Below are positions 1 through 7,318 of a DNA stretch of 13,241 nucleotides, in pieces. The stretch is taken from the NCBI GenBank assembly GCA_034429695.1, contig DAOUGC010000192.1, positions 1 through 13,241 on the forward strand. The letters are read 5' to 3'. The notes under the pieces are model-generated. The model searched no databases. It was not told the origin of the DNA and was given only the letters and a program-made list of their open reading frames with translations. Made by a program: the position numbers and the translations under genes. Source of the DNA: DAOUGC01 sp034429695. GTDB lineage: Bacteria > Chloroflexota > Anaerolineae > Anaerolineales > Anaerolineaceae. Positions within the stretch are counted from its first letter, which is position 1; each line of letters starts with the position of its first letter.

Positions 1-2
1 CC

Positions 3-2096
3 CCCATTCCTCCCGAGGATATGCCCGACCTGGTTTACCCCATTTACTGTGAAGAGGTGGATACGCTGTCGGGTAACACCACGCATCTGGTGGATGACGC
101 CGGCGGTCCTGGCGACCGGGTGCGTGTGGTGCTCACTTACCGCCACACCCTCATCACGCCCTTCATCAGCAACTGGTGGCCCACCCTGCGCCTGACCTCG
201 CAGCGCGAAGGCCTGGTGGAAAAATTCCGCACCTCCCGCGTCACCGGTCTGGCGGGTTCCATTGCGGTTGGCAACACGTACACTTACACCCCCACCACAT
301 CATTGACCCCAACCGAAACATCCACTTTCACCCTGGTTCCAACCTCTTCGATCACCACAACCATCACCCTGACACCCACCAAGACATTAACCCCCACCCC
401 CGCCACCTGTGACAATACCGGTACGATCTTGCGGGAGTACTGGGAGGGTATCAGCGGCTCAGCCGTACGAGACCTAGAAAACAGCCCATATTACCCATCC
501 AGCCCGTCGGGTTATGAATACGACACCGACTTCCAGGCTCCCACCAGTTTTGGAAATTACTACGGTCAAACCTATCGCGGCTACCTGTGCCCGCCTTATG
601 ACGGCGCTTACACCTTCTGGAGCGTTTCTGACGATGCCTCTGATTTTTACATCAGCTCCGACCTCAATCCTGCCAATAAACAACGGGTCTCGTGGACATC
701 GGGCTGGGCGTCTGCTTTAAACTGGAATGATTCAGATGTATATGAATCTACTCCCATTCCACTGCAAGCCGGCCAGTTCTACTACGTTGAGTCCCGCCAC
801 AAGGAAGGCAGCGGCGGCGACAACTTCGCAGTCGGCTGGTCAGGCCCTGGCATTGCCGGCCCTGTGGTAATCGCCGGACAATACCTGGCGCCGGTCCAGT
901 ATGTGGCGGTTTCCACGCGCACCCCAACCGCCACCCCCACCCCTGACTGCTCGCAGTTGGATGTGATCACGGGTTATGAGGATCTGACCATTCAGGACCT
1001 GGTTCCCTCATCCAGTTACTACGGGCGCACCCTGGAGACCTATCTCAAGAATCTGGGGCCCTTCCCAATTGACATCTACGGGGCGCGCATGGCTTACAAC
1101 GGCGACTATCATAACGAGGTCGAAAGCCCGCCCAGCGGTCATACCTTTGACAAGTACACCAAGAACCGCTATTCAAGCCTGGCCAATATCTACGATCCGG
1201 CCAATGTCAGCAACTATCCATTCCAGCATAATTTTGCCAACCAGCGTATCAACGCCGGCAGCAGCATCTGGTTCCACTGGGATTACCTCTCCCCGTTCTA
1301 CTTCTACGCCTATCCGTTCATGAGCGATAACCCCGGCCCGTCAGACTACCAGTCCTTCTTCTGGACATCTGATTTCACCGGAACCATTAACTATCGCGTC
1401 AACGGTACATTGAATTGTTCGTTGGATGTGACCGGCCGGGAAGGTCCCGAATTTACCATCTCGTACTCCGGCACACCCGGTTCGGTCAGCGGCCCGTTCT
1501 GGGTGCGCGCCAACACCAATTTCAACGGGCTGAGCCGTGACTACACCTACATGTACGTCTACGACTCTACCGGAACCCTGGTGCACTGGGTGAAAAATTC
1601 CGGCTCCAACAGCACCTGTCTGTTTGGCATGAGCGGCAACAACTGCATCAGCGCCACCCCGTATGTGGACTACTGGAAGTTCAACGGTGTCAACAACAAG
1701 ATTATTGAGTCGGGCAACTACACGGTGTACATCCTGGCACGCGGGCGTACCAGCAAAATTCAAAATTACTACCGCGTCAAGTCAAACCTGGAGCGGGTCT
1801 CCTTCCAGATCTCGGCCAACACGCCCACACCCACCCGCACCAGCACCATCACGCGTACACCCACCAAGTCCATGACGCCCACCAAGTCCATGACGCCAAC
1901 CATCACGTTGTCACCCACCCGCACCGGAACACGTACGCCAACGCGCACCATTACACGCACGCCCACCCGTACGTACACCCGCACCATCACGCAGACGCGC
2001 ACCATCACGCGCACGCCCACCCAGACCACCACGGTCATGCCGTCAGCCACCCCCACCCTGTGCCAGACACCGGGCGACCTGGGCGGCTGCCGCTAA
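3..2096 (+). CDS. TadE-like / PA14-domain surface protein with Thr/Pro-rich stalks (5' truncated)
   Basis: The frame is open to the window edge and the coding continues upstream of the first ATG (position 21), so the real start is outside the window. Residues are numbered from that ATG. Residues 1-80 resemble the C-terminal part of TadE-like pilus-assembly proteins (VRVVLTYRHTLITPFIS, then a hydrophobic stretch and a VEKFR end). Residues 86-129 form a Thr/Pro linker ending in Cys. Residues 134-290 look like a PA14 domain: a YFNFTW-like start, SDDASDFYISSD at 203-214 and GGDNFAVGW at 265-273; PA14 domains bind carbohydrates in many adhesins. A short second linker (299-310) leads to an aromatic-rich, probably beta-sandwich region to about 598. 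Residues 599-691 are a Thr/Pro/Arg repeat tail ending in a small Cys pair. It is probably exported and surface exposed, perhaps with a Tad-like pilus or as an adhesin. The PA14 call is fairly firm, the TadE call moderate, and the role is inferred. Confidence 0.75.
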   Translation, partial: PIPPEDMPDLVYPIYCEEVDTLSGNTTHLVDDAGGPGDRVRVVLTYRHTLITPFISNWWPTLRLTSQREGLVEKFRTSRVTGLAGSIAVGNTYTYTPTTSLTPTETSTFTLVPTSSITTTITLTPTKTLTPTPATCDNTGTILREYWEGISGSAVRDLENSPYYPSSPSGYEYDTDFQAPTSFGNYYGQTYRGYLCPPYDGAYTFWSVSDDASDFYISSDLNPANKQRVSWTSGWASALNWNDSDVYESTPIPLQAGQFYYVESRHKEGSGGDNFAVGWSGPGIAGPVVIAGQYLAPVQYVAVSTRTPTATPTPDCSQLDVITGYEDLTIQDLVPSSSYYGRTLETYLKNLGPFPIDIYGARMAYNGDYHNEVESPPSGHTFDKYTKNRYSSLANIYDPANVSNYPFQHNFANQRINAGSSIWFHWDYLSPFYFYAYPFMSDNPGPSDYQSFFWTSDFTGTINYRVNGTLNCSLDVTGREGPEFTISYSGTPGSVSGPFWVRANTNFNGLSRDYTYMYVYDSTGTLVHWVKNSGSNSTCLFGMSGNNCISATPYVDYWKFNGVNNKIIESGNYTVYILARGRTSKIQNYYRVKSNLERVSFQISANTPTPTRTSTITRTPTKSMTPTKSMTPTITLSPTRTGTRTPTRTITRTPTRTYTRTITQTRTITRTPTQTTTVMPSATPTLCQTPGDLGGCR
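1815..2065 (+). repeat. Degenerate Thr/Pro/Arg-coding tandem repeat
   Basis: This low-complexity DNA encodes TPT/TRT-type repeats at the 3' end of the PA14 gene. It contains a perfect 18-base tandem duplication, 1861-1878 and 1879-1896 (encoding PTKSMT twice). After that come many imperfect copies of a unit like cgcaccatcacgcgcacgcc. Such tracts change length easily by slippage and are difficult to assemble from short reads. Confidence 0.8.
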
Positions 2097-2130
2097 CATT
2101 TGATGCGTTCTGCACCGGAGCAACCTGATC

Positions 2131-2171
2131 AATAAAAATGCCGCCCCGCCGGATCCAACCGACGGGGCGGC
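2131..2171 (-). terminator. Rho-independent terminator, best read on the minus strand
   Basis: A 9-base perfect stem (2140-2148 with 2163-2171, gccgccccg/cggggcggc) is extended inward by three more pairs (2150-2152 with 2159-2161), leaving a 6-base loop. The pair between the two helices (2149/2162) is a C/A mismatch in plus-strand RNA but a G-U wobble in minus-strand RNA. The T-rich run (ATTTTTATT) also follows the hairpin only in the minus direction, while the plus direction has no T tract. The signal therefore suits transcripts coming from the ccm operon across the CPBP gene. It might also stop the upstream PA14 gene weakly. Confidence 0.6.
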
Positions 2172-2185
2172 CTGCTTGCCCACAA

Positions 2186-3067
2186 ATGTCAAAAAAACAA
2201 CTCTTGCGAACCCTGCTCATTCTCCTGCTGGCGCTGGCTTTTTTTGGCCTGGTCTTTCTGGCGCTGCGCCTGTCGCTTGCCGCTGATCAACCCGTGGAGC
2301 GCAAGCTGGGTATGCTGCTGGCCCTGGCAACCTTTTCGCTGCTGATCAGCGCCGCCGGTATGAAGTGGGCGCTGGCAGCCCGCTCCGGTTCGCCAATTGA
2401 GTTTGGGTTTCCATCCCAGGCGCTGCTGGCGCTCATATGCGCCTACGGTTTGCCCTTTCTGTTGTTCACCCTGCCCGACATGCTGGCCGCCTGGACGGAG
2501 TATTACCGTCCGGTGCACCCCCTGCTGCTGCCAGGGGCGGGTTTTCCATGGTTTATCCTGTGGAGCAGCCTCGTTCTGCTGGCAATCCTGATGATCAACC
2601 TGCCGGCATCCCTGCGAAAAATCAGCCCGGTCCGTCTTCCGTTGTCAACCCTGGTTGCGGGCGGGCTGGCGGGGCTGGGGTGTTTTCTGACTGGCGCATT
2701 TTTGCTGCAATTGATCGGTTCCCCCGATCAGCTTGCCCGCCCGGACCTGGGTGCTCCCGGCGCTCTCATCTGGGTGGTCATCGCCGCGTGTGCGCTGATC
2801 ATCAATCCGCTCGCCGCCGGATGGTTCTGGCGGGTGTGGATGCTGGAACGCGCACCCGCCCGCCTGTCACCATCGGCATGGCTGGTTGTTACTGCGGTGC
2901 TTTTCGCCGCGGCGCAACTGCGCCCTTTGCTGCTGCTGCCTGCTTTTGTTCTCGGTCTGGTGTGCGCCTGGCTGGCTGAACAAACCCGCAGTCTCATTCC
3001 AGCCATGATCGCTCACGCTGTGTTTAACCTGCTGATGCTGCTGCTGACCCCCACCGCCCTGCTCTAA
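2186..3067 (+). CDS. CPBP (CAAX protease/Abi-like) family membrane protein, catalytic residues degenerate
   Basis: A 293-residue polytopic membrane protein with about eight hydrophobic segments. The ATG at 2186 is preferred over the in-frame ATG at 2138 because the latter lies on a terminator hairpin and adds a non-membrane Arg/Pro leader, whereas 2186 gives a Lys-rich start (MSKKQ) directly before the first helix. The C-terminal third matches the CPBP architecture: a helix with FAAAQ, then PAFVLGLVCAWLAEQTRSL, then MIAHAVFN with the conserved His277 and Asn281. The first catalytic motif of this family, EExxxR, is replaced by a stretch with Ala210/Ala211 and no glutamate (LAAGWFWR). The His of the second motif is Gln244. 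It is therefore probably not an active protease and may be a scaffolding or regulatory relative. It converges on the ccmD gene with a 4-base overlap of the two ends. Its substrate and role are unknown. Confidence 0.7.
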   Translation: MSKKQLLRTLLILLLALAFFGLVFLALRLSLAADQPVERKLGMLLALATFSLLISAAGMKWALAARSGSPIEFGFPSQALLALICAYGLPFLLFTLPDMLAAWTEYYRPVHPLLLPGAGFPWFILWSSLVLLAILMINLPASLRKISPVRLPLSTLVAGGLAGLGCFLTGAFLLQLIGSPDQLARPDLGAPGALIWVVIAACALIINPLAAGWFWRVWMLERAPARLSPSAWLVVTAVLFAAAQLRPLLLLPAFVLGLVCAWLAEQTRSLIPAMIAHAVFNLLMLLLTPTALL

Positions 3068-3252
3068 TTCAGGCTTTCCACCACAACCGTATCCGTGCCA
3101 TCCTCCAGTTCGGTGAGGCTCTCCAGATACTGCTCCTCACGGCGCAGGCCGTTCCAGCGGAGAATCAGACTGGCGACATAGCCAGCCATGCTGATAAAAA
3201 TCACCGCATAACCGGCGATCATGTAATTTAACGTATCGGCTGGTGCATCCAT
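3064..3252 (-). CDS. ccmD: CcmD-like small membrane protein
   Basis: A 62-residue protein with one membrane helix (about residues 10-31, YMIAGYAVIFISMAGYVASL) followed by the basic LRWNGLRREE segment that is typical of CcmD, then an acidic tail. CcmD is the small subunit that joins CcmC to the CcmAB transporter and helps release heme-loaded CcmE. The ribosome site AGGGAGG lies 5 bases before the ATG, and the gene starts 12 bases after the ccmC stop. It is the last gene of the operon. Its TAG stop overlaps the TAA of the convergent CPBP gene, so no terminator fits between them. The identification rests on size, topology, the basic motif and position after ccmC. Confidence 0.8.
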   Translation of the reverse strand: MDAPADTLNYMIAGYAVIFISMAGYVASLILRWNGLRREEQYLESLTELEDGTDTVVVESLN

Positions 3253-3264
3253 GTTTTCCTCCCT

Positions 3265-3984
3265 TTATTCAGCCAGGCCCAGACGGCGCTGCTCGAGCCG
3301 GTCAGCATAATGGCCCAGGCGCATGCGGTGCCAGAAGATATCGACAAACAGGACCGAAAAGACCGCCAGACTGAACAGGAAAGTCTGCAGCATGGTGGTG
3401 GTCATGTCAAACGCGCCGGTGGCATTCGGGTCACCTGAACCGATCACCACCGGATGGATGGTGCGGAACAGCCGGATCGAGAAGAACGTGATCGGCACAC
3501 TGACAAAACCGATGATGGCATACACCGCGCCAAAACGCGCGCGCCGGTCGGGGTCTTCAATGCCGGTGCGCAGCATCAGGTAGGCAGCGTACACCAGTTC
3601 CATGATGGTGGATGTGGTCAAACGCGGGTCCCACGTCCACCACGCATTCCAGATCGGCCTGGCCCAGATGGCGCCGGTGACGATGTTGATCAGCATGAAC
3701 ACCATGCCGATCTCCACCCCCGCCACAGAAGCGATATCCCAGCGCCGGTCGCGCCGCGCCAGGTACACCCCACCGCAGATCGCAGCAGCCAGAAAGCTGA
3801 GCATGCCCACCCAACCAGCTGCCACGTGAAAGTAAAACACTTTTTGCACCGGCCCCATCACGGCTTCCACCGGCGCATAAAAGAATACCATGGCGGTGGC
3901 AGCCGCCAGTAACAATCCGCTGACCACATCCAGCACGGTCAATGCTTTTGGTTGAGACTTCAATTTTCCCTCCTCGGATCTCAT
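3265..3984 (-). CDS. ccmC: Heme handling protein CcmC (WWD family)
   Basis: CcmC is a six-helix membrane protein that binds heme at the outer face and loads it onto CcmE. The 239-residue product has the diagnostic WWD motif (WNAWWTWDPRLTT, residues 112-124) between two conserved heme-ligand histidines, His53 (FYFHVAAGW) and His177 (FRTIHPVV). The length is normal for the family. The ATG at 3984 overlaps the ccmB stop as TAATG, which suggests coupled translation. A second candidate start is the TTG at 3961-3963 (codon 8), which has a strong ribosome site (GAGGAGGG) 4 bases before it; the ATG has only a weak one. The product is the same apart from seven residues. Confidence 0.95.
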   Translation of the reverse strand: MRSEEGKLKSQPKALTVLDVVSGLLLAAATAMVFFYAPVEAVMGPVQKVFYFHVAAGWVGMLSFLAAAICGGVYLARRDRRWDIASVAGVEIGMVFMLINIVTGAIWARPIWNAWWTWDPRLTTSTIMELVYAAYLMLRTGIEDPDRRARFGAVYAIIGFVSVPITFFSIRLFRTIHPVVIGSGDPNATGAFDMTTTMLQTFLFSLAVFSVLFVDIFWHRMRLGHYADRLEQRRLGLAE

Positions 3985-4658
3985 TATTCATCCACCACGG
4001 CGTCAAACACCATGAACGCCAGGGCGGTAAATATTACGTCATAACCCACCAGCAAATTCACCCAGGGGACAATATCGCCAACCGGCAGCGCCTGCAAAAA
4101 ACCCGAACTGGCTTTCACCGCAGCGATGACCACAGGAATGGCGACCGGAAACAACAAAATGGGAAGCAAAATATCGCGCGTGCGCGCCTGCACTGCCATG
4201 GCGCTCAACAGCGTGCCCACCGCAACATACCCCCATGTACCCAGCAGGATCACGCCGATCAACCCCGGTTGAAAAACATTGACATTGTAAAATAACGCGT
4301 ACACCGGCAGGATGATCACCACCACCAACAGCAGGAACAACCAGTTGCCCAGCAGCTTGCCAAAATAAATCGCCGAACGGTCAACCGGCGCCAGCAACAG
4401 ACCATCCAGGCAGCCGCGGTCTTTTTCGACTGCCATCGAACGGTTTAGCCCAAGCGTTCCGGCAAACACAAACGTGGTCCACAACACCCCGGCGGTCACG
4501 TCTGAACGCGTGCGCGGGTCCAGTTCAAGCGCAAAGTTAAAGATGAACACCACCAGCAGCGCAAAGATCAACATCGAGGTGATCAGTTCGCGACTGCGGC
4601 GTTCGCTGATCAGGTCCTTCCACACAACCGCCCACATGGCGCGCAGGAAAGGAGTCAT
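3984..4658 (-). CDS. ccmB: Heme exporter protein CcmB (ABC permease)
   Basis: A 224-residue integral membrane protein matching the CcmB family in length and sequence: an N-terminal WKDLISERRSRE segment facing the cytosol, then six hydrophobic helices, with FVFAGTLGLNRSMAVEKDRGCLDGLLLAP after the second. CcmB is the permease partner of the CcmA ATPase. The CcmAB-CD complex uses ATP to release heme-loaded CcmE from CcmC. The start codon overlaps the ccmA stop by four bases (ATGA), and the stop overlaps the ccmC start by one base (TAATG), so ccmA, ccmB and ccmC are almost certainly translated in a coupled way. Nothing is unusual in the sequence. Confidence 0.93.
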   Translation of the reverse strand: MTPFLRAMWAVVWKDLISERRSRELITSMLIFALLVVFIFNFALELDPRTRSDVTAGVLWTTFVFAGTLGLNRSMAVEKDRGCLDGLLLAPVDRSAIYFGKLLGNWLFLLLVVVIILPVYALFYNVNVFQPGLIGVILLGTWGYVAVGTLLSAMAVQARTRDILLPILLFPVAIPVVIAAVKASSGFLQALPVGDIVPWVNLLVGYDVIFTALAFMVFDAVVDE

Positions 4659-5407
4659 GCTGGGACCTTTCCGGCTTTTCGCACTGCTTTTTCCAACGAT
4701 GTGCGATAAAACGCCTGCAGGCCGTCCTGCGCCAGGTCGGCGCGCGCAGTACTGGCCACAATGCGTCCTTCGGTCAGCACATCAAAACGGGATGCCAGGG
4801 CTTCTGCGCGGGTAAAGTCGTGTGAGGTCATCACCACCGTGCGGCCCTCACTGGTCACCCGCCGCAGCACACTGTCGAGCATCTCACATGCCTGCTGATC
4901 CAGCCCGGTATGAGGCTCATCCAGCAGCAATACATCGGGGTCGTGCAGCACCGCCCGCCCAATCGCCAGGCGCTGCTGCATGCCGCGCGAAAAGGTTCTC
5001 ACCAGGTCTTTGCGTCGTTTTGCCAGCCCGACGTTTTCCAGCACTGCGTTGATTTTGTTTTCGACGTCTGAAAGGGCATACATGCGTGCATAAAAGCGCA
5101 GGTTTTCCTCAGCTGTCAGATCGCCATACAGCAGGGGCTGGTGGGTCACCACCCCCAGCCGCCGCCGCACTGCCGCGGCTTCATCCGGCAGCCAGTGCCC
5201 CGCCACCTGCACGCGCCCGCTGCTTGCCCGCGAGAGCGAGGACAGGATGCGCAGCAGCGTGGTCTTGCCTGCCCCGTTGGGCCCAAGCAGGGCGACAAAC
5301 TCACCTGTACTGGCAGTAAAGTCCACAGCCCGCAGCACAATTTTGACGCCAAAACGCTTGGATAGTCGCTCGGTTTTAATCACACCAGCGCCCTCGCCTG
5401 ACTGCAT
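4655..5407 (-). CDS. ccmA: Heme exporter ATP-binding protein CcmA
   Basis: A 250-residue ABC ATPase with all the motifs in place: Walker A GPNGAGKTT (42-50), Q-loop Gln90, signature FSRGMQQR (139-146), Walker B VLLLDEP with catalytic Glu164, D-loop TGLD and H-loop His196. ABC ATPases of many transporters look alike. The CcmA assignment rests on the small single-domain size, the LDEPHTGLD form and the direct overlap with ccmB. It provides ATP hydrolysis for release of holo-CcmE. The ATG at 5407 has GGAGAGG about 5 bases upstream; a GTG at codon 9 is possible but has a poorer site. The gene follows the cytochrome gene by 33 bases, with no visible terminator between them. Confidence 0.94.
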   Translation of the reverse strand: MQSGEGAGVIKTERLSKRFGVKIVLRAVDFTASTGEFVALLGPNGAGKTTLLRILSSLSRASSGRVQVAGHWLPDEAAAVRRRLGVVTHQPLLYGDLTAEENLRFYARMYALSDVENKINAVLENVGLAKRRKDLVRTFSRGMQQRLAIGRAVLHDPDVLLLDEPHTGLDQQACEMLDSVLRRVTSEGRTVVMTSHDFTRAEALASRFDVLTEGRIVASTARADLAQDGLQAFYRTSLEKAVRKAGKVPA

Positions 5408-5440
5408 ATCCTCTCCGCCCTTCAGTATGGTTTGCGTTGC

Positions 5441-7318
5441 TTATCTCTGATCCGCCTGCATGGAGCGGGCGCGGCGCAATCGTTCCTTGAGTTCGCCGCG
5501 GCGCATCTGGTAGGCGTCATCCGGCAGATTGCCGGCTCTGTGCATGTCATCCAGCGCCACAATGGCGTCCAACAGGCCTTCCACATCATCCTGCTGTTCC
5601 GGCTCGCCAACCGGTGCTTTGCGCTGCTGTTGCGTCCCGCGCCACCACAAACCGGTGAAAATCAACGCCACCCCAAACGCCAGCCCACCCAGCACCAGCC
5701 CCGTGGTGGTTCCACCGGTGAGGGTTGAACCACTGCTGCGCGCCCTGCCGCTCAGGTTGATACTCAACTGGCTGCCTGCCGGCATGTCACTGGCGCCATA
5801 CATGTGCATGCTGGTTCCCTGCACCTGACGTTCGCCTGAGTCCAACAATTGCTCACTCTGCAGATGCACCCCGTTGCCGCCCGGCGCCGCCACCACCACT
5901 GCACGCACAGGCAGCGGCATGCTCAACTGAATATTCGCCTTGCCATTATAGGGCAACCGGTATCCAAACAGGACCTGATGCTGGGCATTACCGGGCAGCA
6001 CGCTTTGCGTATCGCCAAAGCCACCCGGAATTTCCACAAAGCGCCCGCCCAGCTCGCCATTCTCAAACTGCAAATCGGTGGCGCCCTCGGGCAGGTCAAA
6101 GCGGATCACCGGCATGCCTTCACTCTCACCCGCCACAACCCGGTCAGAGCGGTTGGAGATGATGAATAATTCCACAATGCTGACCGAACCCGGCTCGCTA
6201 AAATCAAAGAAGATGTGCCCGCGTTCCGCCACCAGGTTTGCCAGGTTGGTGGTGCTTTCATAAATTTGCAGCGGCAATGAAACCATGTCACCCGGGCGGA
6301 TCTGGGCGCTCTCCAGGATGTCTGAATAGAACATCGTGTTTTGATACTGCATCATCAATACAAACCCGCGCCCTGATTCCAGCTCGATGTTGGTGAACTG
6401 ATACGAGCCGTCCTTCTCCACCGGAGCTTCCTTCATCAATACCTGCTGCATGTTATCAAACCCCAGCAATTGCACCGTCATGCCATCCGCCAGCGGCGCA
6501 CCTGAGCCATTGGTAACCTGTCCGTGAATACGGAAGCTGCCAGCCAGAGTGGGTTCAACCTCAGGTGATTGCCCGATCAGGTCGCCATCCTGGGCAAAAC
6601 TGAGCGAACGCACGAACCATGTCACCTGGCGCCGCTCTTCCACATTCAACACACCGGTGTAACCGGGCATTTCGCCCTCACCGTTGGCAATCACCACCTC
6701 CATGCGGTGATCCGAAAAATCAATCAGCCGCCTGGGGTCCTGCCAGCTTGGAACATTGACCCCGTTATCCTGCGCGCGTTCACCATCCCCCCCACCGGCA
6801 GGACCATGACACGACTGGCAGGTTTCGCGGTAAACCTGCTCACCCGCTGCCAGGTCATCCTGGCTGGCGCGCAGGGTGAAGGCATAAGCCACCACATCCC
6901 AGATCTGGCGTTCGGTGAGGCTGCCTGAGAAAGGCGGCATGAAACGCTCCAGATTGCCATTGCTTACCATGTCGAACCACAGGTCGGGACGGGCAAGCTG
7001 CACCAGGTCAGGATTGGAAAGGGCGGGAACCGGAACCGGCAGTTCTCCTGCCTGTGCGCCGTCGCCCAGCCCGGCAGGCCCGTGACATGCGGCGCATTTC
7101 TCAGCGTAGATCGCCGCCCCCTGCGATGGGTCAGGCGGGACCATGGGCAGCGAAACCGCCTTGTCCGGCGTCACCTGTGTTTGTGGAGATTGAAAATTTT
7201 CCGGCGGCAGAATGTCCTGAGCCAGAGAGAAGGAACACCCGCTCAGCAGCACAGCCGCGACGATCAACAGCGCAAGCCACGCCAGCCGCGCACCGCTTTT
7301 CAGCCCTGCGCGTTTCAC
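5441..7318 (-). CDS. Diheme c-type cytochrome lipoprotein with C-terminal membrane anchor
   Basis: The start is the GTG at 7318, whose GTGA overlaps the stop of the preceding gene and which has GGAGGT 5 bases upstream. A longer upstream reading would lie inside that gene. The 625-residue protein has a lipoprotein signal (lipobox LSGC, Cys28). Two cytochrome c domains follow: CAACH (75-79) with a likely Met127 ligand in FMPPF, and CQSCH (167-171) with likely Met217 in GEMPGY. From about 260 there is a carboxypeptidase-regulatory-like beta domain and a further beta-rich region. A membrane helix lies at about 540-560, and the charged cytosolic tail carries a motif also found in the CcmI-like neighbour. 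It is probably an electron carrier on the outer membrane face, matured by the surrounding Ccm proteins. Its redox partner is unknown. No oxidase or other respiratory gene is in the window. Confidence 0.88.
   Translation of the reverse strand: MKRAGLKSGARLAWLALLIVAAVLLSGCSFSLAQDILPPENFQSPQTQVTPDKAVSLPMVPPDPSQGAAIYAEKCAACHGPAGLGDGAQAGELPVPVPALSNPDLVQLARPDLWFDMVSNGNLERFMPPFSGSLTERQIWDVVAYAFTLRASQDDLAAGEQVYRETCQSCHGPAGGGDGERAQDNGVNVPSWQDPRRLIDFSDHRMEVVIANGEGEMPGYTGVLNVEERRQVTWFVRSLSFAQDGDLIGQSPEVEPTLAGSFRIHGQVTNGSGAPLADGMTVQLLGFDNMQQVLMKEAPVEKDGSYQFTNIELESGRGFVLMMQYQNTMFYSDILESAQIRPGDMVSLPLQIYESTTNLANLVAERGHIFFDFSEPGSVSIVELFIISNRSDRVVAGESEGMPVIRFDLPEGATDLQFENGELGGRFVEIPGGFGDTQSVLPGNAQHQVLFGYRLPYNGKANIQLSMPLPVRAVVVAAPGGNGVHLQSEQLLDSGERQVQGTSMHMYGASDMPAGSQLSINLSGRARSSGSTLTGGTTTGLVLGGLAFGVALIFTGLWWRGTQQQRKAPVGEPEQQDDVEGLLDAIVALDDMHRAGNLPDDAYQMRRGELKERLRRARSMQADQR

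Noticed and set aside
1769..2056. Minus-strand frame encoding a Val/Arg repeat (VRVMVRVGVRV type)
   Set aside because: It is the reverse complement of the Thr/Pro/Arg-coding tract, and the repetition comes from the sense gene.
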